A stretch of DNA of 64,000 nucleotides from Geotalea toluenoxydans JCM 15764 (lineage in GTDB: Bacteria > Desulfobacterota > Desulfuromonadia > Geobacterales > Geobacteraceae), in the NCBI RefSeq assembly GCF_001311985.1, contig NZ_BBCJ01000026.1, positions 1 to 64,000 on the forward strand, in the 5' to 3' direction. Shown piece by piece: positions 46,329 through 54,057 of this stretch; position 1 is the stretch's first letter; each line of letters opens with the position of its first letter. A program made the position numbers and the translations under genes. The notes below the pieces were generated by a model. It saw nothing but the letters and a program-made list of their open reading frames with translations, searched no databases and had not been told where the DNA came from.

Positions 46329-46766
46329 ATGTTTTGGTCAAAGCAAAAAAAAGATGAGATTGAGGTTGAAGGGGTGGTGGGCAAGGTGGCTGCAGAAGCT
46401 GAAGGTCTGTTCCGTTCCGGGAAAATGCATTGCGCCGAAGCTGTACTGGCGGCAATCCGAAGCAACTTCGCTCCGCAAATTCCTGAGGCGGTGGTGCGGA
46501 TGGCCTCAGGCTTTGGCGGTGGTTCCGGCTCCGGTTGCGTCTGCGGAGCCGTTGCCGGGGGAACCATTGCCCTTGCCCTTGTTCTGCAGGAGGATAAGAA
46601 GCAGATAAGCTCCCTGACAAAAGAGCTGCACAAGTGGTTCAAGGAACAGTACGGAGCGACCTGCTGCAAGGTGATAACACAAAAGGATAAAGGGGGCTGC
46701 CCTCTTCTTACCGGCAATGTGGCCGGCAAAGTGGCGGAAATGCTAAAGGTCACACAGGAAAAATAA
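46329..46766 (+). CDS. C_GCAxxG_C_C family redox-type protein
   Basis: 145 residues with the family pattern: an early Cys (KMHCAEAVL), then ASGFGGGSGSGCVCGAVAGG, then TCCKVI and GGCPLL. Members are small proteins with conserved Cys, often beside redox genes; function is not established, Fe-S or thiol chemistry is likely. ATG 46329 is used (a TTG three bases before is possible); GGAGG precedes it. It directly follows the RND pump gene and may be co-transcribed. Confidence 0.8.
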   Translation: MFWSKQKKDEIEVEGVVGKVAAEAEGLFRSGKMHCAEAVLAAIRSNFAPQIPEAVVRMASGFGGGSGSGCVCGAVAGGTIALALVLQEDKKQISSLTKELHKWFKEQYGATCCKVITQKDKGGCPLLTGNVAGKVAEMLKVTQEK

Positions 46767-46802
46767 TGTGCGGCAATTAAAAGAAGAAAAAGGAGTATAG
46801 AA

Positions 46803-47015
46803 ATGTATATCGATAGAATGCTCAGGCTGATTGCCGGATTTTTCGTCATGTTGTCAGTGGCAATGGCCCATCTTCATAGCATAAACTGGCTCTGGTTCAC
46901 CGCCTTTATCGGTCTCAATCTTTTTCAATCGGCCTTTACCAATTGGTGCCCGATGATGACTATTCTGGCGAAGGCCGGGGTGCCCAAGCTGCCACCCAGC
47001 TGTGGCTGTAAATGA
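46803..47015 (+). CDS. DUF2892 inner membrane protein
   Basis: 70 residues with two membrane helices ([15 protein letters not shown] and [17 protein letters not shown]) followed by [15 protein letters not shown] and a Cys-rich end SCGCK. This matches DUF2892, the membrane part found fused or adjacent to rhodaneses (YgaP type). AAGGAG precedes the ATG. Its stop overlaps the next start (ATGA). Confidence 0.85.
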   Translation: MYIDRMLRLIAGFFVMLSVAMAHLHSINWLWFTAFIGLNLFQSAFTNWCPMMTILAKAGVPKLPPSCGCK

Positions 47016-47841
47016 AAGGGCGAATCACCGTTCTCTGCGACAATGGCGTCGGTCCACTGGCAGGTACTCTCGGGGAACACGGCTTTGCTGCCTGATCGAA
47101 ACGGCTTCGGGCTCGTTGCTTTTCGATACCGGGCAGGGAGCGACACTGCTCCATAACGCCCAGCGCATGCAGCGGGATCTGAGGAGCGTGGACAAGGTTG
47201 CCATATCCCATGGCCATTATGACCATACGGGCGGTCTTTGGCCATTGCTCCAGTGGTGCGGACCGAAAAGGGTCTACGGTCATGAGGGTATCTTTGCCGG
47301 TCGCTATACGCTGCGGGACGGGGAAAAGGGGCGCTCCATCGGCATGCCTTACAGCAGGGAGTTTCTGGAAGGGCAGGGGGCATCGTTTGATTTAAGTGCC
47401 TCCTTCAGGGAGATTGCGCCTGATATCTTTCTGACCGGAGAAGTCCCGCGAAAGCAGGCCTTTGAGCAGGGTGACACGGGACTGTTCTGCGATGCAGCGG
47501 GTTGCATCCCGGATCAGGTCCCGGACGACCAGTCACTGGTGCTGAAAACGGGCAAGGGGCTGGTGCTGGTGTTGGGCTGCTGCCATTCGGGAATGATAAA
47601 CACCCTGGAACTGGTCAGGGAACGAACAGGCGAGACCCGAATATGTGCGGTGATCGGCGGCAATCACCTGGGGTTCTCTTCACAGGCCCAGCTCAATGGG
47701 ACGGTGAAAATGCTCGGGACCTACGGGATCGAGAAGATATGCGGCAGCCATTGTGCCGGTTTTGCTGCATCAACCCGGCTGATGAAGGAATTTCCCGGAA
47801 AATTCCATCCGGCGCAGGTGGGATATACACTGGAAGTGTAA
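47012..47841 (+). CDS. MBL-fold metallohydrolase (COG1237 type)
   Basis: Metallo-beta-lactamase fold. Metal motif [11 protein letters not shown], then [20 protein letters not shown] and GSHCAGF, which fit the COG1237 subgroup named after a methanopterin-pathway enzyme; the real substrate here is unknown. ATG 47012 gives [20 protein letters not shown], but the frame breaks near 47086 (one base lost) before [17 protein letters not shown]. Restored length is about 277 residues. It overlaps DUF2892 by four bases. Confidence 0.82.
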
Positions 47842-47863
47842 TGAAAAACGAGGAGCTATCGGC

Positions 47864-48241
47864 ATGAGATTAACAGCAGTTGCATGTGCAATCGTGATCG
47901 TGTGGGCAACACTGGCCTTTGCCGCAGGAGAGAAGAACATCAGCTCGCGGGAGGCAAAAGGGCTGCTGAGTAAAGGGAAAAATGTTTTTCTCCTTGATGT
48001 GCGGACTCCGGACGAGTATCGCCAGGCCCATCTTCGGGGTGCGGTACTGATTCCGGTCAATGAGATAGAGCGGCGCCTTCGCGAGGTGCCGAAGAACAGG
48101 CCGGTGGTAGTTTATTGCGCTGTCGGTTCACGTTCGGGCATGGTTGCAGGATATCTGGCCGGCAAGGGGTACAGTGAGGTCTACAACATGAGCGACGGTA
48201 TCGTCGGCTGGTATCGGAGCGGATTTTCCATCGAGCATTGA
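47864..48241 (+). CDS. Exported rhodanese-like sulfurtransferase
   Basis: 125 residues. An N-terminal signal peptide (AVACAIVIVWATLAFAAG) predicts export to the periplasm. The rhodanese fold shows LLDVRTPDEYRQAHLRGAVLIPV and the active-site loop VVYCAVGSRSG with catalytic Cys. Typical single-domain length. GAGGAG lies upstream of ATG 47864. It is placed between the MBL hydrolase and the ArsR regulator, implying sulfane-sulfur handling. Confidence 0.88.
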   Translation: MRLTAVACAIVIVWATLAFAAGEKNISSREAKGLLSKGKNVFLLDVRTPDEYRQAHLRGAVLIPVNEIERRLREVPKNRPVVVYCAVGSRSGMVAGYLAGKGYSEVYNMSDGIVGWYRSGFSIEH

Positions 48242-48269
48242 AAATTGAGCTTCAAATCTTGAGGATGCG

Positions 48270-48575
48270 ATGACCGTAGAAGAACAGGCGCTGTTGATCA
48301 GAATACTTGGTCACCCGGTACGGCTCAGGATCGTGGCCGAACTGGCGGACCGGTGCGTCTGCGTCAAGGAAATGTGGCAGCACCTTTGTTTGCCCCAGGC
48401 AGTCGTGTCCCAGCATCTGAAGGTTCTGAAGGAGAGCGGAATAGTCACTGCCCGAAGGGAAGGAACAAGGGTCTGCTACTCATTGCAGGCTGAACTGATG
48501 GCGGAGCTGGTTACTGTCTTTTCGCCACGAAAGGTGCCAGCTCCGTGTGCATCCGGTCCGTCAGGGCGGCAATGA
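48270..48575 (+). CDS. ArsR-family transcriptional regulator
   Basis: 101 residues, winged helix. HPVRLRIVAELADRCVCVKEM includes a CVC motif (Cys29, Cys31) in the position of the ArsR metal-site helix; more Cys at about 40 and 69. Recognition helix region is PQAVVSQHLKVLKESGIV. It could sense a thiophilic metal(loid) or persulfide and probably controls the preceding cassette. Its end overlaps the convergent MCP gene by 65 bases, unusual enough that the last residues (RKVPAPCASGPSGRQ) may not be conserved. Confidence 0.8.
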   Translation: MTVEEQALLIRILGHPVRLRIVAELADRCVCVKEMWQHLCLPQAVVSQHLKVLKESGIVTARREGTRVCYSLQAELMAELVTVFSPRKVPAPCASGPSGRQ

Positions 48576-50208
48576 CCTTTATCTTTTTCATCATGTCCTC
48601 GGCCAGCATGCTGTTTGCTTCATTGAGCAGTCCGGCCTCTGTCACGTAATTCAACAGGACATCCCCCATCATGATCTGCTGTACAGCCGTTTCCTTGAGC
48701 TGCTTTACCCGATCGTTATCTTCCATGACGCTTTTCAGATAGAGGCGGTTGCCCCGTGACTGTTCCTGAGTCGAGTTTGAGATAAGAGCGGAAAAGGAGC
48801 GCATCTTGTCAAGGGCCCTTACGATCAGCCCGATTCCCCGTTTTTGCTCATGGATGGCGCCGGTAAATTGTTTGACCCGGTCCAGATTTTTTTCAGCCTC
48901 TTCCGTAATCATTTTGCTGGCGGCAGCCTGCTCGACGGTGGATGTGGCAATTTTCTGCACCATCTGCGATGCTTCCGCCGTCCCCTGGGCAATCTTTTCC
49001 AAGGCCGTGTTGGCAATGGCAGAAATCTTCACCCCATCCCTGATCCTGTCTTTCTCCTGGGAAATGGTTCTCTGCACCTCAGCGGTTTCCTTCTGAATAC
49101 TGGTTACCAGTTCCTGGATTTCCTTTGCCGAAAGGGAGGTTCTCTTGGCCAGGGACCTTACCTCTTCGGCGACCACACTGAAAGATTTGCCCTGTTCCCC
49201 GGCCTGGGCAGCAATTATGGATGCATTGAGGGAGAGGAGATTGGTCTGATCAACCACTTCCTTGATGACATTGAGAAATTCGCCAACCCTTGCCGAATGC
49301 ACCGAAAGCCGGTTGATGGCGGCAAATGAGTCGGCGTTGGTCTTTTCTATCTCCCTCATGGCTTTGAGGGTGGCGGCCATGGATTGCATGCCTTCCGTGG
49401 CTTTTTTCCGCATGTCTTCAGCGCACTCGCTGGTCCTTTGTGCATTGTCCCGGACATTGTTGTTAACGGCGCTTATCTCACTGATGGAACTGGAGGTCTG
49501 CTCGGTGGAAAGAGCCAGTGCCTCCACGTTGGTAGCCGTTTCATTTATGCTTGAGGCCATCTCCTCGATGGAGGCGGAAGTCTCCAGCACCGATGCCGTA
49601 AAGTCCTTGATATTGCCGGCGATCATATCGGTTGTCGCACTCATTTCGGCTGTGATGGACGCCCGCTCGTCCGTCCTCCGGGAAATATCCTCGATCTCCA
49701 GCAACAGATCATTGAAGAAGCCGTTCATGTCACGGACTGCCTGCAGGGTTTCCTTTTCCTTGGCGACCTGCTTTTCACCGCTTTGAACGATCTCCTTGGA
49801 CTGATCGCCTATTCCACGGTGATAGGAATTGATGTCCAGGGAAAGCGCGGCAACATTTTCCACCATCTTCAGCACTTTGCCGAGAAGGAGATCATGGCAC
49901 TCCAGGAGCAATTTCAGCTCGTCTCCCCCCTTACCTATTCTTTCCATTTCCTCTTGCCCGGCAATGGCACTAAGCGTGCGCCACTGGTTCTCCACATGGA
50001 TCTTCATCACCTGCTTGATAATGTAATAGCAGAACGTCCCCACGGCAATACCGGCCAACATGCAGCCGATGACGTACATGGGGGTGAATGCCCTTTTGCC
50101 GAAGAAAAGCCAGGAATAAAACGGAAAAATGATCCCCATGAACAGGCCGAAGCAGAGCATGAAGATGCAGGTGCTTTTCATCGAGGAAAGGTATTTTTTA
50201 AAGAACAT
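48511..50208 (-). CDS. Methyl-accepting chemotaxis protein without periplasmic domain
   Basis: 565 residues. Two membrane helices lie close together (residues about 13-35 and 43-65) with only a short loop between, so there is no periplasmic ligand domain. A long helical region follows, with the signalling hairpin tip AAQAGEQGKSFSVVAEEVRSLAKRTSLSAKEI. The C-terminus extends about 150 residues beyond with further coiled coil and ends TELAPFVAKRQ. It would send signals to CheA from cytoplasmic or membrane cues. Convergent with arsR, divergent from the histidine kinase. Confidence 0.9.
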   Translation of the reverse strand: MFFKKYLSSMKSTCIFMLCFGLFMGIIFPFYSWLFFGKRAFTPMYVIGCMLAGIAVGTFCYYIIKQVMKIHVENQWRTLSAIAGQEEMERIGKGGDELKLLLECHDLLLGKVLKMVENVAALSLDINSYHRGIGDQSKEIVQSGEKQVAKEKETLQAVRDMNGFFNDLLLEIEDISRRTDERASITAEMSATTDMIAGNIKDFTASVLETSASIEEMASSINETATNVEALALSTEQTSSSISEISAVNNNVRDNAQRTSECAEDMRKKATEGMQSMAATLKAMREIEKTNADSFAAINRLSVHSARVGEFLNVIKEVVDQTNLLSLNASIIAAQAGEQGKSFSVVAEEVRSLAKRTSLSAKEIQELVTSIQKETAEVQRTISQEKDRIRDGVKISAIANTALEKIAQGTAEASQMVQKIATSTVEQAAASKMITEEAEKNLDRVKQFTGAIHEQKRGIGLIVRALDKMRSFSALISNSTQEQSRGNRLYLKSVMEDNDRVKQLKETAVQQIMMGDVLLNYVTEAGLLNEANSMLAEDMMKKIKVIAALTDRMHTELAPFVAKRQ

Positions 50209-50386
50209 AAATGCCCACCATGTAAGGGTTTTTTTATATCAAAAGCAAGAATGATACCTATCATGGGGAAGAATAGCTGTCAAACGAAATAGCGTTCTTT
50301 GCCATTGGAGAATGGCAGGTCTTGAACTGGCGGCAGTCCGCTATTAATTATTCAAGCTCTCCCCGCAAATCCCGATAAGCATAATC

Positions 50387-51437
50387 ATGCAAAAGACGGT
50401 AGCACACCAAAAAACGGCACCGGACATGGCCTCGATCGCAGAAAGCATCATCGCCAGCCAGAGCACCGGCATCATCTATCTGGACGGCGACGGCAGGATA
50501 GCCCTGATCAATGCCAGGGCAGAGGCAATGTTGCATACTTCTGCCGGTGATGTCACAGGCAAAAGGGTGGACATGTTGCCACTACGGACACCTGTCTACA
50601 GGGTACTGAGCGAAAACTGCCGTGAGATGCCGGTGGAGGTGAGTGTCAACGGTGCCGTATTGACCGCCAGATCAGCGGAAGTGCGAATTCCCTCCGGAGA
50701 GTTGTCGGGAGAAATATACGAACTGTTTGATGTGACAGAAGAAAAGAAGGAAAAGAGGCATCGGGAAGAAATCGTCGCATGATGACCCATGACCTGAAAT
50801 CTCCCCTGACCGTACTGATGGGCTATGTACAGGCCTTGAGAAACGAAGATGGGGCAAAGGTGCATGTCTCGCTGCTGCCGTGTCTGGATGAAATGGACCG
50901 AAGCTCTCTGAAACTACTGGCCATGATCGAGGACGTGCTGGATGCATACCGTCTGGAAGTGGGGCTGCTGCAGACCACGTGCAGCTGGTGCGATCTTTCC
51001 GCCATACTGGAGGCGTGCTGCATGATATGGCCCGTGAGGCTTCGTCACGGGGGGTACGGTTAACCCACGATATCGAAAGTGGTATTCCTGCGATGAACGT
51101 GGATGGTAATCAGCTTTCCCGTGTCTTTGCCAATCTCATCGGCAATGCGGTCAAATTCACCCCCCGCAAGGGTCAGGTGACGGTCAATGCATGGCTGGGG
51201 GATGAAAAGCTGCATGTATCGGTAACGGACACAGGGATAGGCATTCCCCAGAAAGACCTGCCCCGTATCTTCAATAAGTATTTTCGTTCAAAAGGCGCCA
51301 ATGGCTTCAGGGGGACAGGTCTTGGCCTGACCATCAGCAAGGCCATCGTCGAGGCCCATGGCGGGGCCATCGCCGTCGAGAGTGCCGTTGGCGAAGGGAG
51401 CTGCTTTACCATCGTCATTCCTTGCAGCGCTGCCTAA
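50387..51437 (+). CDS. PAS-domain histidine kinase
   Basis: Soluble sensor kinase of about 350 residues after repair. PAS: SIIASQSTGIIYLDGDGRIALINARAEAML. HisKA H-box: MMTHDLKSPLTVLMGYVQAL. ATPase: N-box NLIGNAVKFTPR, G1 VTDTGIGIP, F/G2 GFRGTGLGLTISKAIVEAHGG. Two lost bases break it: near 50778 (VAMMTHDLK expected) and near 51011 (EGVLHDMAREAS expected). No membrane segment, so it senses a cytoplasmic cue. The ribosome site before ATG 50387 is poor; ATG 50426 is an alternative. Confidence 0.85.
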
Positions 51438-51494
51438 AGTTTTTCACTGTGGGCGCCGAATATAAGAATCATCGACTACTATTTTGGAGGAAAC

Positions 51495-51903
51495 ATGTCT
51501 CTCATCACCTGGAATCAAAGCCTCAGTGTCAATGTAAAGCAGTTCGACGAGCAGCACAAAAAAATTGATCGACCTCATCAACAAGCTTCATGACGCCATG
51601 AAAGCGGGCAAGGGAAAGGATGTGCTGGGGGAGATCCTGCAATCACTGGTGGATTACACAAAACAACATTTTGCCGCAGAGGAGTCATTGCTGCAGAAGC
51701 ACGGCTACGGTGACTACGAAAAACACAAAAAAGAGCACAACCTGCTGGTAATGCAGGTGGCTGATATCCAGAAAAAGCTTAAGGAAGGAAACCCGGTGTT
51801 GACCCAGACGGTGATGACATTCCTCAAGGACTGGCTTTCCAACCACATCCAGAGAGAGGACCAAAAATACGGTCCCTTCCTTAATGACAAGGGGCTTTCC
51901 TGA
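51495..51903 (+). CDS. Bacteriohemerythrin
   Basis: Di-iron O2-binding four-helix protein of about 135 residues. Ligand motifs: LSVNVKQFDEQHKKLIDLIN, HFAAEESLLQKHGYGDYEKHKKEH and SNHIQREDQKYGPFL. Near 51565 the A-run has one A too many, which shifts the start from the rest; with six A the gene is continuous. GGAGG lies before ATG 51495. It lies between a PAS kinase and the CheY-CheX genes, consistent with oxygen-linked behaviour. Confidence 0.92.
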
Positions 51904-51980
51904 CGGTAATCGGAGCAGACTCTAATATTTCAAAAAATTGACAGGCACCCTGAGGGGTACCAGGCAGAGGAGGATGGGTT

Positions 51981-52343
51981 ATGGCAAATGTATTGATTGT
52001 GGACGATTCTTCAACAATGAGGAAAATTATTTCCCGTTCGTTGCGGCAGGCAGGTCTGGTCGTCGATGACATTTTCGAGGCGGGCGACGGCATCGAAGGA
52101 CTCAGCGTGCTGGGAGAGAAAAAGGTCGATCTGATTCTCTCCGACATCAACATGCCCAACATGGACGGCCTCGAGTTCATCAAGCAGGTGCGGGCAAGCG
52201 GCAAGCAAATACCGATTGTCATGATCACCACCGAGGGGGGAGAGGATGTGCTGAAAGATGCCATGTCCAGCGGCGCCAGCGACAGCATCAAGAAGCCGTT
52301 CACTCCGGAACAGCTCAATGAAAAATTGGGAGGGCTGCTGTGA
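51981..52343 (+). CDS. CheY-like single-domain response regulator
   Basis: 120 residues: LIVDDSSTMRKII (acid pocket), phosphoacceptor Asp in LILSDINMPNMDGLEF, Thr in VMITTEGG, Lys in IKKPFTPEQL. All activation residues of CheY are present. The linked CheX-type gene suggests this CheY is dephosphorylated by it. AGAGGAGG precedes the ATG. The stop overlaps the next start. Confidence 0.93.
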   Translation: MANVLIVDDSSTMRKIISRSLRQAGLVVDDIFEAGDGIEGLSVLGEKKVDLILSDINMPNMDGLEFIKQVRASGKQIPIVMITTEGGEDVLKDAMSSGASDSIKKPFTPEQLNEKLGGLL

Positions 52344-52849
52344 TGACACTCAATAGCGCTGTTTCCAAGGCAGTCAACATGCAGGAAGAAGACCTGGCAG
52401 GGTATGTCATCCATGCCACCAAGGAAGTGTTCAATACCATGGTCATGCTTGACCTGGAGGATTCTTACCCTCTGCGGGAGCCGGTTACCACCTTCCATTG
52501 CAGCGTAACCGGCATGGTCGGCCTGGCCGGCACCTATACCGGCATCCTTTCCATCCATTGCCCGAAGGCCTTTGCCTTGCGCATCACCTCCAACATGCTG
52601 GGGATGGATGTGGCGGATGTGGGAGAGGATGTGAACGATGCCCTGGGAGAGATTGCCAACATGCTGGGGGGGTATGTGAAGCAGATCCTTTCCAAGGGGG
52701 GACTTGACATCAATCTTTCCATTCCGACCGTTATTTCGGGTGAAGAGTATACAGTCAATTCCATGTCCGATGATAATTGTGTCATCATTCCCTTCACCAA
52801 CGAAGGAGAGCGGTTTCTGGTGGCGTTGAAGCTGCGCAAGGAAGGTTAA
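52343..52849 (+). CDS. CheX-type chemotaxis phosphatase-like protein
   Basis: 168 residues. The helix DALGEIANMLGGYVKQ carries the D-x3-E-x2-N phosphatase motif of the CheC/CheX/FliY family, and the flanking strand HCSVTGMVGLAGTYTGILSIHC is typical of CheX. One such motif is present, as in CheX. ATG 52343 shares a base with the cheY stop; a GTG at 52340 is possible. It should act on CheY-P from the preceding gene. Confidence 0.85.
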   Translation: MTLNSAVSKAVNMQEEDLAGYVIHATKEVFNTMVMLDLEDSYPLREPVTTFHCSVTGMVGLAGTYTGILSIHCPKAFALRITSNMLGMDVADVGEDVNDALGEIANMLGGYVKQILSKGGLDINLSIPTVISGEEYTVNSMSDDNCVIIPFTNEGERFLVALKLRKEG

Positions 52850-52862
52850 GGCAGGATCTACT

Positions 52863-53893
52863 ATGGCAGGATTCGAAAAATTACAGGAGATGCTCGATGC
52901 CGCACTGAAGCAGGCGGGGGAAGAGAGCAGCATGCTCCTCGGGGTGACCCTCTCCTCTGGCGATTCCGACATCATAAACACCAACCGCAAAAGTTACTTC
53001 GCCGATATGGACGACGCAGTTTTTGTTGTTGCGGTCGAATCCAAGGAGGAATATCAGGGTTACTTTTACCTGCTCTTTTCCCTTGGCGATGCCATCGTCA
53101 TGAGCAGCATCCTTTTAGGCATTCCGGCTCCCCGCATTGCGGAAAAACGCAGGCTGTGCATCATGGAGGCAGACGACATCGATGCTTTCGGTGAAATTGC
53201 CAACCAGATCATCGGCTCGTTCAACTCTGTTTTTCAGCCGAAATTGCCCCAGAAGGTACACCTGAAACTGCTGCCCCCGCCAAAAAAATATATTCCGGAG
53301 ATAGATCAGCTCACGGATGCCGAGCCGCTGCCCGATAGTGACTATCTTATGTATCGGGCGCCCCTTGAGATAGAAGGACAGGAGATGCACTATCTGGATA
53401 TCATGGTGCCTCCGGAACTGGCCAATCTCTTTGATCCGCAACCGGAAGAAAAAGCGGCGGCAGCTTCGCCGGAGGCCGCCACCAAGCAGAAGCCGGCGAA
53501 GCCGATGCCGAAAGCGCTCCCCGTACCCAGTCCATCCTTATTCTTAGTGAGGATGTCGACGAGCGGCAGACGGTCAGGGAGTACCTGACCGCCACCGGCT
53601 TTGACCTGGTGGATGCCCCTCTGGGCGCCGATCTCCATGAGCTGCTCAAGGAAACCGAGGTCAGGGTGGCGGTAATCGAGGTGAATGAAACGGGAGAACG
53701 TGACCTGGCGGTATGCAACAGGGTGTGTGCCCAGAGCAGCAAGGCTTCCCTCCCCATCATCATGTGTGCCGGGCAATGGACCAGGACTGCGGTGCTCAAG
53801 GCACTTACCTACGGGGCCAGCGACATCCTCATGAAGCCTTTCGATGCCGATGAACTGATGGCCAAGGTACAAAAGTACCTGCATGCCGCGTGA
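52863..53893 (+). CDS. CheC/CheX-like domain fused to a pseudo-receiver domain
   Basis: About 343 residues after repair. Residues 1-190: CheC-like domain with DAFGEIANQIIGSFNSVF (D-x3-E-x2-N). A low-complexity Ala/Pro/Lys linker follows (EEKAAAASPEAATKQKPAK). The C-terminal 115 residues are a receiver-like domain: ILILSEDVDERQ, then AVIEVNETGE where the phosphoacceptor Asp would be (Glu instead), IIMCAGQW and LMKPFDADEL with the conserved Lys. The break near 53530 is one lost base in the linker. Adjacent to CheY and CheX, 13 bases downstream. Confidence 0.75.
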
Positions 53894-54057
53894 AACGCGT
53901 CAATAAATATTCAGCAATCATTGTTTTTTTTGACCCCTTGTCTCTGCCATTTATCTTAAGCCCCTCCAGGCCTGCTGCCAGCAAGCATTTCGCTGACGGC
54001 ACGCCTTTTGCCATAGTTGGCTGTCGATCATTCTCCAATACCGGATAACCACTACCG

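Noticed and set aside
46329-48575. Anti-phage defence island
   Set aside because: None of the genes has nuclease, reverse transcriptase, TIR, STAND or other defence domains; contents point to thiol or metal chemistry.
51881-52990. Open frame of 369 codons on the minus strand across cheY, cheX and the next start
   Set aside because: It spans three clear genes on the other strand and has no family features.
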